Positions 42,192 to 51,725 of a DNA stretch of 64,000 nucleotides are shown piece after piece. A program made the position numbers and the translations under genes. Positions within the stretch are counted from its first letter, which is position 1. Each line of letters begins with the position of its first letter. The notes beneath the pieces were generated by a model that made no database searches, was not told the DNA's origin, and saw only the letters and a list, made by a program, of their open reading frames with translations. This stretch comes from an uncultured Prevotella sp. (GTDB lineage Bacteria > Bacteroidota > Bacteroidia > Bacteroidales > Bacteroidaceae). Location of the stretch: NCBI GenBank assembly GCA_934120735.1, contig CAKOVA010000001.1, forward strand, positions 60,940 through 124,939, read 5' to 3'.

Positions 42192-45100
42192 AAATATTAC
42201 TTTAGCCGTGCCGTTGATAGCTTTATTGTTGTCATTGACGGGTTGCTCTACGCAGAAAAACACTGCCAAGAGTAGATGGTGGCATTCGTTTACCGCTCGG
42301 TACAACATCTATTACAATGGTTCGGTAGCTTATATTGACGGCTCATTGGAGAAAGAGAATGGACATCGAGACAACTTTACCGAAATGCTTCCTCTCTATC
42401 CTGTTGGAAACAAGAAAAGCCGTGAGCTTGGTAAGGCCAACTTTGACCGCGCCATTGAGAAATCTCAGAAGGCCATCAAGTTGCATAGCATCAAGCGTAG
42501 ACCTGAGTGGAATCCAGGAAAGCGAAAGACAGAGAAAGATCGTGAGTGGCTGAGCCGGAAAGAATACAATCCTTTTTTATGGAAAGCGTGGATGCTCATG
42601 GGGCGTTCGCAATTCCATTCGGGCGCTTTTGAAGAGGCTGCGTCAACCTTTTCATACATGAGTCGTCTGTATCAGTCGCAGCCTTCCATCTATGGCCGTG
42701 CACGAGCCTGGCTCGCCAAAAGCTATATTGAGCAAGATTGGTTGTACGATGCCGAAGACGTCATTCGCAACATGCAGCGCGATTCCATTCACTGGCAGGC
42801 ACAAAAAGAGTGGGATTATACCTTTGCCGACTATTATCTACACACGAAGGAGTACGATAAAGCCATTCCTTACCTCCGCAAAGTCATCAAACACGAGATA
42901 CGTCGCAAGCAGAAAGCTCGCCAGTGGTTTCTGTTAGGGCAGCTCTATGAGGCTGTTGGAAACAAGGAACAGGCTTACAAGTCATACCAGCGAGTACTCA
43001 GACAGCATCCCCCTTACGAGGTTGAGTTCAACGCTCGTGTTGCCATGACCGAGGTGATGGCGGGTACACAAGCCAAGAAAATGATTGCCAAACTGCGTCG
43101 TATGGCAGTTAATGAAAACAATAAGGACTATCTGGATCAGGTTTATTATGCCATTGGTAATATTTATTTGGCCAAGAAAGATACCCTCCAAGCTATCGAT
43201 GCGTATGAGAAGGGAAACAAAGGTGCAACCCGCAGCGGCATTGAAAAAGGTGTGTTACTGCTGAAACTTGGTGACCTTTATTGGGAACGTGAGAAATATA
43301 ACGATGCCCAGCGGTGTTATGGCGAAGCGATAGGATTGTTGGATAAAGAGCGTGAAGATTATGAAGAGCTGTCTTATCGCTCGAAAGTTCTTGATGAGCT
43401 GGTGCCTTACACCGATGCTGTTGCATTGCAAGATTCCCTACAAGCACTGGCCAAACTGCCTGAACCAAAACTTTATGCAGCTATCGACCGTGTCATTGAT
43501 GCGTTGAAAAAGAAAGAAAAAGAAGAGGCTGATCGCCTGGCTGAGCAGAATGGTCAAAGCTCGATGGCCGGAGGGGATGATAGTTATTTTGATAATCAAA
43601 GACCTACTCCTTACCGACCACCCACGCCAACCCCTCAAAAACAAGGTGACGGCCAATGGTATTTTTATAACCAAATGGCTGTTAACCAAGGTAAGACCGC
43701 TTTTGAACGATTGTGGGGAAAGCGGGAAAACGTTGACAATTGGCAACGAACAAATAAAACGGTGGTGTCGTTTGGCGATACAAACCAGATGACAGAATCA
43801 CAACTCGATTCCTTACAACAAGCGGAAGCGGTGACAGATTCACTCAGTCAGGTTCCCGATAGTGTCCAGAACGATCCACACAAGCGTGCATACTATTTGG
43901 CGCAGATACCGTTTACTGCCGAACAAGTTGCGGCCAGCAATCTCCAAATCATGGATGGATTATTTCATTCGGGTGTCATCTTTAAGGATAAACTGGACAA
44001 TTTGAAGTTGAGTGAGAAGGCTCTGCGGCGGCTGGTTGACGGCTATCCTTCCTACGAGCATATCGATGAAGCCTATTATCACCTGTTCCTGTTGTATTCA
44101 AGGCTGGGGCAGTCGGGTGTTGCAGCTCGCTACATACAGCTGCTCAAGGCGCAACATCCGAAAAGTGAGTGGACCGTTCTTCTCACCGACCCTCATTTCC
44201 GTGAGAACGCGCAGTTTGGTGTGCAACTTGAGGATTCCCTCTATGCGGCCACCTACAATGCGTTTAAGGCTGATCGCTACGATGAGGTGCACAGCAATAC
44301 ACATCTTTCATCAACCCGCTTCCCATTAGGTGCCAATCGTGACAAATTCCTTTTCATCGGAGGTTTAAGTAAGTTGAACAATGGTGATGCTGACGGCTGT
44401 TTGGCTGATATGCGGAAGTTGGTGGAACAATTCCCCGAGAGTAGCCTCAGCAACATGGCTGGCATGATTATCAATGGCGTACAGGCAGGCAGACGATTGC
44501 ACGGTGGTAAGTTTGACATGGGCGAGGTGTGGTCGCGGCGTTCGGCTGTGTTGAGTGATAGTGACTCTATTGCAGCCCGTCAGTTCAGTAACGAACGAAA
44601 CACGGACTTCACGTTCATGCTCGTCTATCATCCTGATTCTGTTCAAGAGAATCAATTGCTCTACCAGGTGGCCAAGTACAATTTTACCCGTTATGTGGTA
44701 CGCAATTTTGATGTTACCATTGATGAAGATGCAGGTTTGCACTTGATGAAGATAGCCGGCTTCCGTAATTTTGACGAGGCTTTGCAGTACGCTCGTGCGT
44801 TCCATCGCCAAAACAACCTCACTTCTCTCGTGGGTAAGGCGCGTTCGTTTGTCATCAGCGATGCCAATCTTCAATTGCTGGGCACCACATTCAGCTATGA
44901 TGATTATGATCAATATTATAACAAGCACTTTGCACCTTTGAAGATTAGTACGTTCCAGCTGCTCACAGAACCAGCTGAAATACCTACCGAACCGCAGCGC
45001 AAGCCATCGGTAGAAGAGATAGACCACCTGCTGGATGATAGCACCTTTATAGACAATGGCCTCGAAATTGAGCCAGTAGATCGTGGAACCCTCGTTGTTC

Positions 45101-45522
45101 CGCAAGAGGAAAAAACGAAGCAAAACGAACAAGGTGGCACGGTGATTCCTACTGAAACACCCTTGCCAAAGGCGCAAGACAAAACTGTTCCGCAGCGAGA
45201 AACCATTCTTCAGCTGCCTGCCGACCAGCCTAAAAAACAGCAAACCACTCCCCGTGTGCAACCGTTGAAAGTGCCTAACGCCAAGACACCAGCCGTGAAG
45301 CCGCAAACGAAAACGCAACCTAAGACGGTTCCCAACAAGCCACAGCCGCAACGTCCTGGTGAAACGATTATTTATTTTGAGAACTCTCCAAAAGAAAAGT
45401 CTCAAAAGAACAATCAGAAAACACCCGCCAAACCGGCTTCTAAGGATGAAAAGGCAAAGAAAAAAGCTGAACCAAAGGTCATCGACTTGGGTGATGAATA
45501 TTATGATTTAGAAGGATTTTAA
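42172..45522 (+). CDS. porW: Tetratricopeptide lipoprotein, PorW/SprE-like type IX secretion protein
   Basis: 1116 residues from a GTG start; no later start would keep the lipoprotein signal (LLSLTGC, Cys about 25). Residues about 30-60 have the SFTARYNIYYNGSVAY motif typical of the PorW/SprE group. TPR-like helix pairs fill about 130-420 and 610-760 (for example AWMLMGRSQFHSGAFEEAASTF). The middle (about 440-520) and the end (about 960-1090) are low-complexity, rich in Lys, Gln, Pro and Thr. PorW/SprE proteins link the outer-membrane and motor parts of the type IX secretion system. porX follows after two bases, which supports the call. Length is greater than typical family members owing to the low-complexity tail. 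Confidence 0.82.
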   Translation: MRFHHLKNITLAVPLIALLLSLTGCSTQKNTAKSRWWHSFTARYNIYYNGSVAYIDGSLEKENGHRDNFTEMLPLYPVGNKKSRELGKANFDRAIEKSQKAIKLHSIKRRPEWNPGKRKTEKDREWLSRKEYNPFLWKAWMLMGRSQFHSGAFEEAASTFSYMSRLYQSQPSIYGRARAWLAKSYIEQDWLYDAEDVIRNMQRDSIHWQAQKEWDYTFADYYLHTKEYDKAIPYLRKVIKHEIRRKQKARQWFLLGQLYEAVGNKEQAYKSYQRVLRQHPPYEVEFNARVAMTEVMAGTQAKKMIAKLRRMAVNENNKDYLDQVYYAIGNIYLAKKDTLQAIDAYEKGNKGATRSGIEKGVLLLKLGDLYWEREKYNDAQRCYGEAIGLLDKEREDYEELSYRSKVLDELVPYTDAVALQDSLQALAKLPEPKLYAAIDRVIDALKKKEKEEADRLAEQNGQSSMAGGDDSYFDNQRPTPYRPPTPTPQKQGDGQWYFYNQMAVNQGKTAFERLWGKRENVDNWQRTNKTVVSFGDTNQMTESQLDSLQQAEAVTDSLSQVPDSVQNDPHKRAYYLAQIPFTAEQVAASNLQIMDGLFHSGVIFKDKLDNLKLSEKALRRLVDGYPSYEHIDEAYYHLFLLYSRLGQSGVAARYIQLLKAQHPKSEWTVLLTDPHFRENAQFGVQLEDSLYAATYNAFKADRYDEVHSNTHLSSTRFPLGANRDKFLFIGGLSKLNNGDADGCLADMRKLVEQFPESSLSNMAGMIINGVQAGRRLHGGKFDMGEVWSRRSAVLSDSDSIAARQFSNERNTDFTFMLVYHPDSVQENQLLYQVAKYNFTRYVVRNFDVTIDEDAGLHLMKIAGFRNFDEALQYARAFHRQNNLTSLVGKARSFVISDANLQLLGTTFSYDDYDQYYNKHFAPLKISTFQLLTEPAEIPTEPQRKPSVEEIDHLLDDSTFIDNGLEIEPVDRGTLVVPQEEKTKQNEQGGTVIPTETPLPKAQDKTVPQRETILQLPADQPKKQQTTPRVQPLKVPNAKTPAVKPQTKTQPKTVPNKPQPQRPGETIIYFENSPKEKSQKNNQKTPAKPASKDEKAKKKAEPKVIDLGDEYYDLEGF

Positions 45523-45524
45523 TT

Positions 45525-47036
45525 ATGAGCAATGGACTATTGTTATGGGTAGATGATGAGATTGAACTGCTTCGCGCACACATCATCTTCCTCGAAAAGA
45601 AAGGATATCAGGTGGTGACGGTGAGCAATGGGTCGGACGCCATTGACCAATGTCGCCAGCACACCTTTGACTTGGTGCTTCTGGATGAAATGATGCCGGG
45701 ACTCACCGGATTGGAAACCTTGCAGCGCATCAAGGAAATTAGTCCGGCAACACCTGTCGTGATGGTCACCAAGAGTGAGGAAGAGAACATCATGGATCAG
45801 GCCATTGGTTCAAAAATAGCCGACTATCTCATCAAACCCGTGAACCCCAACCAGATTTTGTTGACGCTTAAAAAGAACATCCACCGCAAAGAAATTGTAA
45901 CGGAGGTGACGCAATCGGGCTATCAACAGAGTTTCCAAGACATCTCCATGCAAATTATGAATTGCCAATCACTGGGCGATTGGATGGATATCTACAAACG
46001 ATTGGTTCACTGGGAGCTGGAACTGAGTTCGACAGATAGCAGCATGACAGAGATGTTGCAAATGCAGAAAGAAGAGGCCGACCTCGGATTTGCCAAATAC
46101 ATCAAGCAGCATTATCTCGAGTGGGTAGCGCCTTCTCAGACCAACAGGCCCATGATGAGTCCCGATTTGTTTAAGAACAAGATTTTTCCACTGCTCGATG
46201 CTGGCGAAAAAGTGTTTCTCATTGTCATCGACAACTTTCGTTATGACCAGTGGCGAGTCATCTCCAAGGAGATTGGTGACCTGTTCGAACTGCAGGAAGA
46301 CATGTATGTCAGCATTTTGCCTACGGCCACACAGTATGCCCGAAACGCTATTTTCAGCGGGTTGATGCCCAACAAAATCGCCGAAATGTTTCCCGATTTG
46401 TGGGTTGATGAAGACGAAGAGGAGGGCAAAAACCTCAATGAAGAGCCGCTCATACAGACACAAATCGAGCGTTACCGTCGTCATCACAGCTTCTCATATA
46501 ATAAGGTGAACGATTCGAGTGGGGCAGAAAAGTTTTTCGACAAGCTGCATGAACTCAAGAAGAACGACTTGAACGTGCTGGTGGTCAATTTCATCGACAT
46601 GCTGTCACATGCCCGAACCGAGTCCAAGATGGTGCGCGAGTTAGCCAACAACGAGTCGGCTTATCGCAGTATCACCAAGAGCTGGTTCCGACATTCCATG
46701 ATGACGGAGTTGATGAAATTGCTCGCACAGAGCGACTATAAAGTGGTGTTGACCACCGACCACGGCAGTATTCGCGCCTCAAAGCCCATCAAGATCATTG
46801 GCGACCGCAACACCAACACCAACCTAAGGTACAAACTTGGCAAGAATTTGAGTTACAGTGCCAAAGAAGTCTTTACCATTAAAGATCCTCGAAGCGCACA
46901 GTTGCCCTCGCCCAACATTAGTACCAGTTACGTTTTTGCCACGGGCGACACCTTCTTTGCCTATCCCAACAATTACAATTATTACGTATCCTACTACAAG
47001 GACACCTTCCAACATGGTGGCATCAGCATCGAGTAA
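45525..47036 (+). CDS. porX: PorX: response regulator with PglZ-type phosphatase domain
   Basis: 503 residues. Receiver domain at 1-120 with acidic pocket Asp10/Asp11, phosphorylation site Asp54 in LVLLDEMMPG, and Lys104 in YLIKP. A helical linker (about 130-220) leads to an alkaline-phosphatase-like PglZ domain: FLIVIDNFRYDQW with Asp236, SILPTATQYARNAIFSG with the nucleophile region, then NFIDMLSHAR and VVLTTDHGS. PorX is the cytoplasmic regulator of type IX secretion, paired with the PorY kinase, which is not in the window. It follows porW by two bases and precedes tsaE, a conserved neighbourhood. Confidence 0.95.
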   Translation: MSNGLLLWVDDEIELLRAHIIFLEKKGYQVVTVSNGSDAIDQCRQHTFDLVLLDEMMPGLTGLETLQRIKEISPATPVVMVTKSEEENIMDQAIGSKIADYLIKPVNPNQILLTLKKNIHRKEIVTEVTQSGYQQSFQDISMQIMNCQSLGDWMDIYKRLVHWELELSSTDSSMTEMLQMQKEEADLGFAKYIKQHYLEWVAPSQTNRPMMSPDLFKNKIFPLLDAGEKVFLIVIDNFRYDQWRVISKEIGDLFELQEDMYVSILPTATQYARNAIFSGLMPNKIAEMFPDLWVDEDEEEGKNLNEEPLIQTQIERYRRHHSFSYNKVNDSSGAEKFFDKLHELKKNDLNVLVVNFIDMLSHARTESKMVRELANNESAYRSITKSWFRHSMMTELMKLLAQSDYKVVLTTDHGSIRASKPIKIIGDRNTNTNLRYKLGKNLSYSAKEVFTIKDPRSAQLPSPNISTSYVFATGDTFFAYPNNYNYYVSYYKDTFQHGGISIE

Positions 47037-47122
47037 ATGCTCATTCCGCTGATTACACTCACCCCCAGAAAGCGATAAAACAATCAAACAATATAGGTCA
47101 TAGAAATTAATAAGATAAAGAA

Positions 47123-47536
47123 ATGGAAATTAAAATCAAATCATTAGATTGCATAAAAGAGGCTGCCCAGCAGTTCATAGACAACATGGGTAAGGGCAAT
47201 GTGTTTGCCTTCTACGGAAAAATGGGAGCTGGTAAAACCACTTTCATCAAGGCCATTTGCGAATGTTTGGACGTGGAGGATGTCATTACCTCACCCACTT
47301 TCGCCATCGTCAATGAGTATTATTCCAATAAGTTGCAAGACTCCATCTATCATTTCGACTTCTATCGCATTAAAAAACTCGAAGAGGTGTACGACATGGG
47401 CTATGAGGATTATTTTTACAGTCATCGCCTCTGCTTCCTCGAGTGGCCGGAGTTGGTAGAAGAGTTGCTGCCTAAAGATGCCGTCAAGGTAACCATTGCA
47501 GAGCAGGAAGACGGCTCAAGGCTGGTCACATTTTAG
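47123..47536 (+). CDS. tsaE: tRNA threonylcarbamoyladenosine synthesis ATPase TsaE
   Basis: 137 residues. Walker A GKMGAGKTT at 32-40, then SPTFAIVNEY and HFDFYRI, and the late FLEWPEL of the TsaE (YjeE) family. TsaE is a P-loop ATPase that drives turnover of the TsaBCDE complex making t6A37 in ANN-decoding tRNAs. Length is normal. It lies 86 bases after porX with no obvious promoter between, so co-transcription is probable. Confidence 0.95.
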   Translation: MEIKIKSLDCIKEAAQQFIDNMGKGNVFAFYGKMGAGKTTFIKAICECLDVEDVITSPTFAIVNEYYSNKLQDSIYHFDFYRIKKLEEVYDMGYEDYFYSHRLCFLEWPELVEELLPKDAVKVTIAEQEDGSRLVTF

Positions 47537-47701
47537 CATAATAAGGCGTAAATCTTAACAGGAATTCCTGACTTTGTCGTGCGTAACCCTGTGTAATTCA
47601 AACATGTCGAGTATTAGCAACCTATGTGCTTATGATAGAGAAGTAACGAAGTCAGGAACAAGTATACAGCCATTCTGTTGGAAAACGATATGAGAAATAA
47701 A

Positions 47702-47899
47702 CGGGCTGAAAGCCCAAAAGCACTCAGCCCAGGGCATCGCCCTGGGTAAGGATGTGAGTAGATGGACGCCCTGCAAGGGCAAAAGCAAACGCAATGTAAT
47801 GATAATCAGATGCTTTTGCCCCTTCGGGGCGCAAGTTTCTTAATGTGTTCCAATCCCTGGGCGGTGCCCAGGGCTGAGTGCTTCTGGGCTTTCAGCCCG
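47702..47899. repeat. Nested palindromic element, about 200 bp
   Basis: The outer arms, 47702-47735 and 47866-47899, are 34 bp long and complementary at 32 positions; they begin CGGGCTGAAAGCCC and end in the mirror TTTCAGCCCG. Inside are local hairpins CCCAGGGC-at-GCCCTGGG and its partner on the right, then an inner pair GGGCAAAAGCA (47777-47787) with TGCTTTTGCCCC (47811-47822), and GCCCCTTCGGGGC. The element has no transposase. The same kind of GC-rich palindrome is scattered through Bacteroidetes genomes and is often wrongly annotated as small proteins. Confidence 0.9.
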
Positions 47900-47997
47900 C
47901 AGAGTACCGCATCACCCGTCCAGAAAAAGACAAGAATGGTTGTCAATTGTTGAAAACTCTTCGTAACTCTGATGAATTCAGGAAGCGCGAACCTTAA

Positions 47998-48069
47998 CGG
48001 GAACTTGCTGCGAGGAATAGCTTTGGGATAACCCCCATCGGCTAAAACTTGCAGCAAGTTTCCGTTTTT
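47998..48069. terminator. Large-loop stem before the DUF4153 gene end
   Basis: CGGGAACTTGCTGC (47998-48011) pairs with GCAGCAAGTTTCCG (48051-48064): 14 pairs with one G-T. The plus strand continues TTTTTA. The loop is 39 bases. It may end plus-strand transcripts coming from tsaE. Confidence 0.5.
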
Positions 48070-48198
48070 ATTTGCGTATCATGACGGACTATCAGCCGAT
48101 GGTGAACCCTCAACCACCGACATGATGCACCGTTCAAATCCATGGAAACATCCGTGAAGCGGGCTTGATGACGCACATTTCATGATTACTGCCGTGTG

Positions 48199-49944
48199 CT
48201 ATTTCACGAAGAGCGTACCCCGGTATTGCATGTCGACGAAGTCTTCGCCATACGAGAGGTACAGGTAAGTGATGACAAGCTGTGTCTGTTTGCCGGTGGC
48301 AGTCATGCAGAACTTCTCTCTGCCATTGACCTTTCGTTCAATCTCCGCCAAACTCATTTGGTAATGGTCCGTAAATGTTTTACCATTCAGTTGATATTTC
48401 ATGGTCACAAGTAGTTTGTCGCCCTCAACTTTAGCGTCTTTTTGCGGAGTATATTGATCGATGTTCTGAAAATAACGGTAACCCGGCGGAATGGGCAATA
48501 GGATTTCTTCTTCGTGTTCGTCGCTGATGAGCCTGTTTTCGGGGATGGATGTTGAAGAGCTACCTGCCATTGGCTGTCTGTACATCTCTTCTACTTGATA
48601 GTCGGCGATGAGATACCTGGGGTTGATGATGTCTTCAATGGCCTGGCTACCGTATGTTCTGTTCAGGTAGTTCAGCTTACCCGCAAAGCTTTTCGCCTGT
48701 TGGTATCCTACCTGTTTCAATAAGGTTGTATACGTTTTGCTGTTTATCGGAAACTTGGTCATGTTGTGTTCGGCCAACAATTCGCGTACCTGTTTTTGCA
48801 AACGATTGTGGGTATAACTTGATACGTTTACTGGAAATACCGACACCAACAACAGGATGGCGACAAAACTCCATGCCACCCACATCACCTTGCGCGACCG
48901 ACAGACGATGAGACCTATGCAGACAGCGTAGCACCAAAGGTTGAACAGCAGCAGGTACAGACGCTGTATGGTCACGCCATAGTCGGAGAAGCGGCGGCCA
49001 ATGCCTATCGACATCAGCACCAGCAACGGCAAAACGATGATGGGAAGGTAGCGAACCGCCAGCCGGTCTACCGGCTTTGCTTGGCCTTGCTGGTGAATAG
49101 GGTAGAGCAAGAACAGAATGATGACGGTGAGCAACATAAGCACCGAAACCAATGTAGACACCCATCCGTTGGGCAATTCCCAGGTAACGAGTATCTTTCC
49201 GGCATAGAGATAAAGCGTAATGACGTAGGCTAAATGCAGCGGAATGAGCAGGTAATGGATGATGCCGTTGCCAAACTTATGTTGCAGCCAGTTGTATTGA
49301 CTGTATTTCTGTTCGTCTTTCGGCAACTGGAACATGAATAACAGTGGGGCCACCAGCGTGAAACACACGATAGCCGTGTCGGCATAGAGGGTTTCCTCTA
49401 TGTCCATGTTAAACAGATACTTGAACGATTGTATCAGCAACAAGATGCCCAAGAAGAGAACAAGAGATGTGCCGGCAGCGATGATGCCGCTTCCCACGAG
49501 CCTGATGAGGAAATTAATGGCTGGACGGTCGTTCGTTTGTTGCGCGAAAGGCAATGTGAACCAGCCCACGAGCATCGCGCCAACGCATGTGCAGGCGGCG
49601 ATGCATTGTCCTGTGGATAGTTCGTATTCGGTGGCCCAATAGATGCACAGGGCCAGCCAAAGGGCATGTAGGCCACCTTGCCATCCCCATGCTTTGAGCC
49701 GTTGACGCATGTCTTCCGTCCACAGGTGGAGTGTCAAAGACAGAATGGTGGCCGTGAGTGGATAGAAAACGAAGAAGAATTCTAATTGTTTGTTCTGTCC
49801 GTCAAAGAGCAGATCGTGATTGAGGTACATCAGCGATAGGCATGAGGCGATGGTGAAAAACAGGGTCAGCGGAAATCTCCGCACAATGCTTTGCAGGCCT
49901 TCTTTCCAGTGTTGGAATGCGTCTTTAGACATGAAATGTGCCAT
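48199..49944 (-). CDS. DUF4153 multi-pass membrane protein
   Basis: 581 residues. About 12 hydrophobic helices fill residues 20-390, and the C-terminal 170 residues are soluble (from SSYTHNRLQKQVRELLAEHN onward). The family-typical segments are the opening FPLTLFFTIASCLSLMYLNHD and the GSGIIAAGTSLVLFLGI block. Function unknown; DUF4153 proteins are common in Bacteroidetes and some Gram-positives. A second Met at residue 5 could be the real start. It has its own good promoter and is divergent from the GSCFA gene. Confidence 0.85.
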   Translation of the reverse strand: MAHFMSKDAFQHWKEGLQSIVRRFPLTLFFTIASCLSLMYLNHDLLFDGQNKQLEFFFVFYPLTATILSLTLHLWTEDMRQRLKAWGWQGGLHALWLALCIYWATEYELSTGQCIAACTCVGAMLVGWFTLPFAQQTNDRPAINFLIRLVGSGIIAAGTSLVLFLGILLLIQSFKYLFNMDIEETLYADTAIVCFTLVAPLLFMFQLPKDEQKYSQYNWLQHKFGNGIIHYLLIPLHLAYVITLYLYAGKILVTWELPNGWVSTLVSVLMLLTVIILFLLYPIHQQGQAKPVDRLAVRYLPIIVLPLLVLMSIGIGRRFSDYGVTIQRLYLLLFNLWCYAVCIGLIVCRSRKVMWVAWSFVAILLLVSVFPVNVSSYTHNRLQKQVRELLAEHNMTKFPINSKTYTTLLKQVGYQQAKSFAGKLNYLNRTYGSQAIEDIINPRYLIADYQVEEMYRQPMAGSSSTSIPENRLISDEHEEEILLPIPPGYRYFQNIDQYTPQKDAKVEGDKLLVTMKYQLNGKTFTDHYQMSLAEIERKVNGREKFCMTATGKQTQLVITYLYLSYGEDFVDMQYRGTLFVK

Positions 49945-49971
49945 TGCTCGTCTTGGGTTTGATTAATATCG

Positions 49972-50002
49972 CAAATCTACCATAAAATATGGGTTACGCC
50001 AA
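49972..50002 (-). promoter_or_regulatory. Promoter of the DUF4153 gene
   Basis: On the minus strand TTG (50002-50000), 20 bases, TAGATTTG (49979-49972): both halves fit. The ATG is 28 bases downstream. Confidence 0.65.
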
Positions 50003-50112
50003 GTGTCTTTTGATAAAAATGATTAATTTTGTCATCCTAACGTTTTTTCCTGCTTCCTCTTCATCGCAGTCCTTGTGGTGTTGATGGGGTAGAAAGGCAC
50101 AATCGATAGCTT

Positions 50113-50919
50113 ATGCAGTTCAGAACCATAGTCAAAATAGACCAGCCCTCGTTTCAAATCCCGCCATTCGAGCGCATGCTCTTTGTCGGTTCATGCTTTG
50201 CTGACAGCATGGGGCGGCGGTTCGTCGAAGATAAGTTTCGCATCACCGTCAATCCTTACGGCGTGATGTACAATCCGGCCAGCATTCTGCACACAGTAGA
50301 GCGCACCGATGTAAACCCCAACGTGGCCGTGTTTACCCTGGGTACCAACCATGTGTACATCTTGAAAGAAACGGGCGAGATAGTAGACAACTGCCAAAAG
50401 CGTCCGCAACGCTTGTTCCGTGAAGCTGAATTGAGCGTGGAGGAGTGTGCGGCCTATCTGTCTCAAGCGGTAGAATGTTTGGTGAAGCGCAATGACAAGG
50501 TGCGCGTCATCCTCACCGTCAGTCCCATTCGTTATGCCAAGTACGGCTTTCATGGCAGTCAGCTGTCCAAGGCCACGCTGCTTTTGGCCACCCGCCAGTT
50601 GGAAGAGCGTTATCCCGGCGTGGTGACTTATTTCCCCGCTTACGAGATTGTGAACGACGAGTTGCGCGATTATCGGTTTTACAAAGAAGACATGTTGCAT
50701 CCGTCCGAACAAGCCGTGGCATACATCTGGGAACGTTTTTCGGATGCCTTTTTCAGTCAGGAGGCCAAACTTTTCTTGGCCGATTGGCAACCTGTGAAGG
50801 CCGCCTTGGCGCATCGTCCGTTCCATCCGGATGGCGATGCTTACCAGTCGTTCATCCGTCAGACGCAAGAACGCATCAAGGAGTTGGAAAACAAATGGGG
50901 TGTAAACTTGATGGTTTAA
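50113..50919 (+). CDS. GSCFA-domain protein
   Basis: 268 residues. The family motif GSCFADSMGRRF lies at about 26-37, with NPYGVMYNPASI after it and LTVSPIRYAKYGFHGSQ and DMLHPSEQAVAYIWERF later. The pattern (GSC near the N-terminus, DxxHPS near the end) resembles an SGNH-hydrolase fold, so an esterase or acyltransferase role is likely but not proven for this family. No signal peptide. It stands alone: a candidate -7 box TAATTTTG lies at 50024-50031, 82 bases upstream. Confidence 0.9.
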   Translation: MQFRTIVKIDQPSFQIPPFERMLFVGSCFADSMGRRFVEDKFRITVNPYGVMYNPASILHTVERTDVNPNVAVFTLGTNHVYILKETGEIVDNCQKRPQRLFREAELSVEECAAYLSQAVECLVKRNDKVRVILTVSPIRYAKYGFHGSQLSKATLLLATRQLEERYPGVVTYFPAYEIVNDELRDYRFYKEDMLHPSEQAVAYIWERFSDAFFSQEAKLFLADWQPVKAALAHRPFHPDGDAYQSFIRQTQERIKELENKWGVNLMV

Positions 50920-50956
50920 GCGTGATTCGCTGCCTTCTGTCCCTCATGGTTCGTTT

Positions 50957-51481
50957 TTACTCTTGAGGTATGAAAAATCTGTCGGTGTTTTCTTGTTCCC
51001 ATTGCAGCAGCCACCGCTTTCTGTCCATCCCTCCCGCATAGCCTGTGAGGCTTCCGTTGGTGCCGATAACCCGATGACAAGGAATGATGATGGAGATGGG
51101 ATTGCGTCCAACGGCACCGCCTACCGCCTGGCTTGACATGCTTTTCACGCTGTGTTGCCTGGCCCATTGCCTGGCAATGTCTTTGTAGGTAGTGGTTTCT
51201 CCATACGGAATGGTCAACAATAACTGCCATACAGTCCTGCGAAACGGTGTGTCGTTCAGCAGCATCGGGGGTGTGAACGTAGGACGTTTGCCTTGAAAAT
51301 AAACGTCGAGCCAAGTGCGAGTCTCATCAAAAATGGGGAGAGAGAGATGTTGAGGTCGGTCACCTGGCGGGTGATCGAAGTACTTTTGTCCTTCAAAACA
51401 CAATCCTGTAAGCTGCTTGCCATTGCTGCCCATGGTGATGATTCCTAAGGGAGAGGCGTATGTGTCGATATATTGTTCCAT
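50957..51481 (-). CDS. ogt: Methylated-DNA-protein-cysteine methyltransferase
   Basis: 174 residues from ATG 51481; an upstream in-frame ATG (51550) lies beyond the -7 box and adds an implausible hydrophobic leader. The alkyl-acceptor motif is IIPCHRVIG with the helix-turn-helix SQAVGGAVGRNP just before it and FRRTVWQLLLTIPYGETTTY earlier. It moves methyl groups from O6-methylguanine to its own Cys, a one-use repair protein. Its 3' end faces the GSCFA gene (37 bases between). Confidence 0.95.
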   Translation of the reverse strand: MEQYIDTYASPLGIITMGSNGKQLTGLCFEGQKYFDHPPGDRPQHLSLPIFDETRTWLDVYFQGKRPTFTPPMLLNDTPFRRTVWQLLLTIPYGETTTYKDIARQWARQHSVKSMSSQAVGGAVGRNPISIIIPCHRVIGTNGSLTGYAGGMDRKRWLLQWEQENTDRFFIPQE

Positions 51482-51504
51482 TCCAAAAATGCTTGGTTGC
51501 TGTA

Positions 51505-51512
51505 CAAAGATA
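51505..51512 (-). promoter_or_regulatory. -7 box of the methyltransferase gene
   Basis: TATCTTTG on the minus strand, exact match to TAnnTTTG, 23 bases before the ATG. No well-placed TTG upstream. Confidence 0.5.
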
Positions 51513-51725
51513 ACGAAAAAGATCAAATCATCGGCCGTTAACCATGCCAAATGTTTGTGAGCAAGAGCCTGTTGAAGCCATCTTTCGCGTTCGTTTTGCT
51601 TTGGTGTTTACTTTTCGTTTATTTATCTGTCTCTGTCTGTTATGCTGTCTTTAGTGTATCAGCTTTTCATCTTCTTTTGTAATAAATCATGCCCTTCCTC
51701 CGTTTATATAGAAAAAATAAGCATC

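Larger units (their letters stand above)
47537..48198. other. Convergent intergenic region tsaE / DUF4153 with structured DNA
   Basis: About 660 bases without a gene. It holds the nested palindrome (47702-47899) and a second long stem (47998-48064). A third weak inverted pair, CCTGACTTTG near 47565 and CGAAGTCAGG near 47649, flanks the left side. Frames through this region code only for palindrome translations. Confidence 0.75.

Noticed and set aside
47565-47660. Weak inverted pair CCTGACTTTG / CGAAGTCAGG left of the palindrome
   Set aside because: Ten pairs with a G-T and a loop of about 75 bases; not enough to call a separate element.
47762-48057. Small open frames on both strands inside the palindrome region
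   Set aside because: Their predicted proteins are translations of the GC-rich inverted repeat, a known source of false gene calls in Bacteroidetes.
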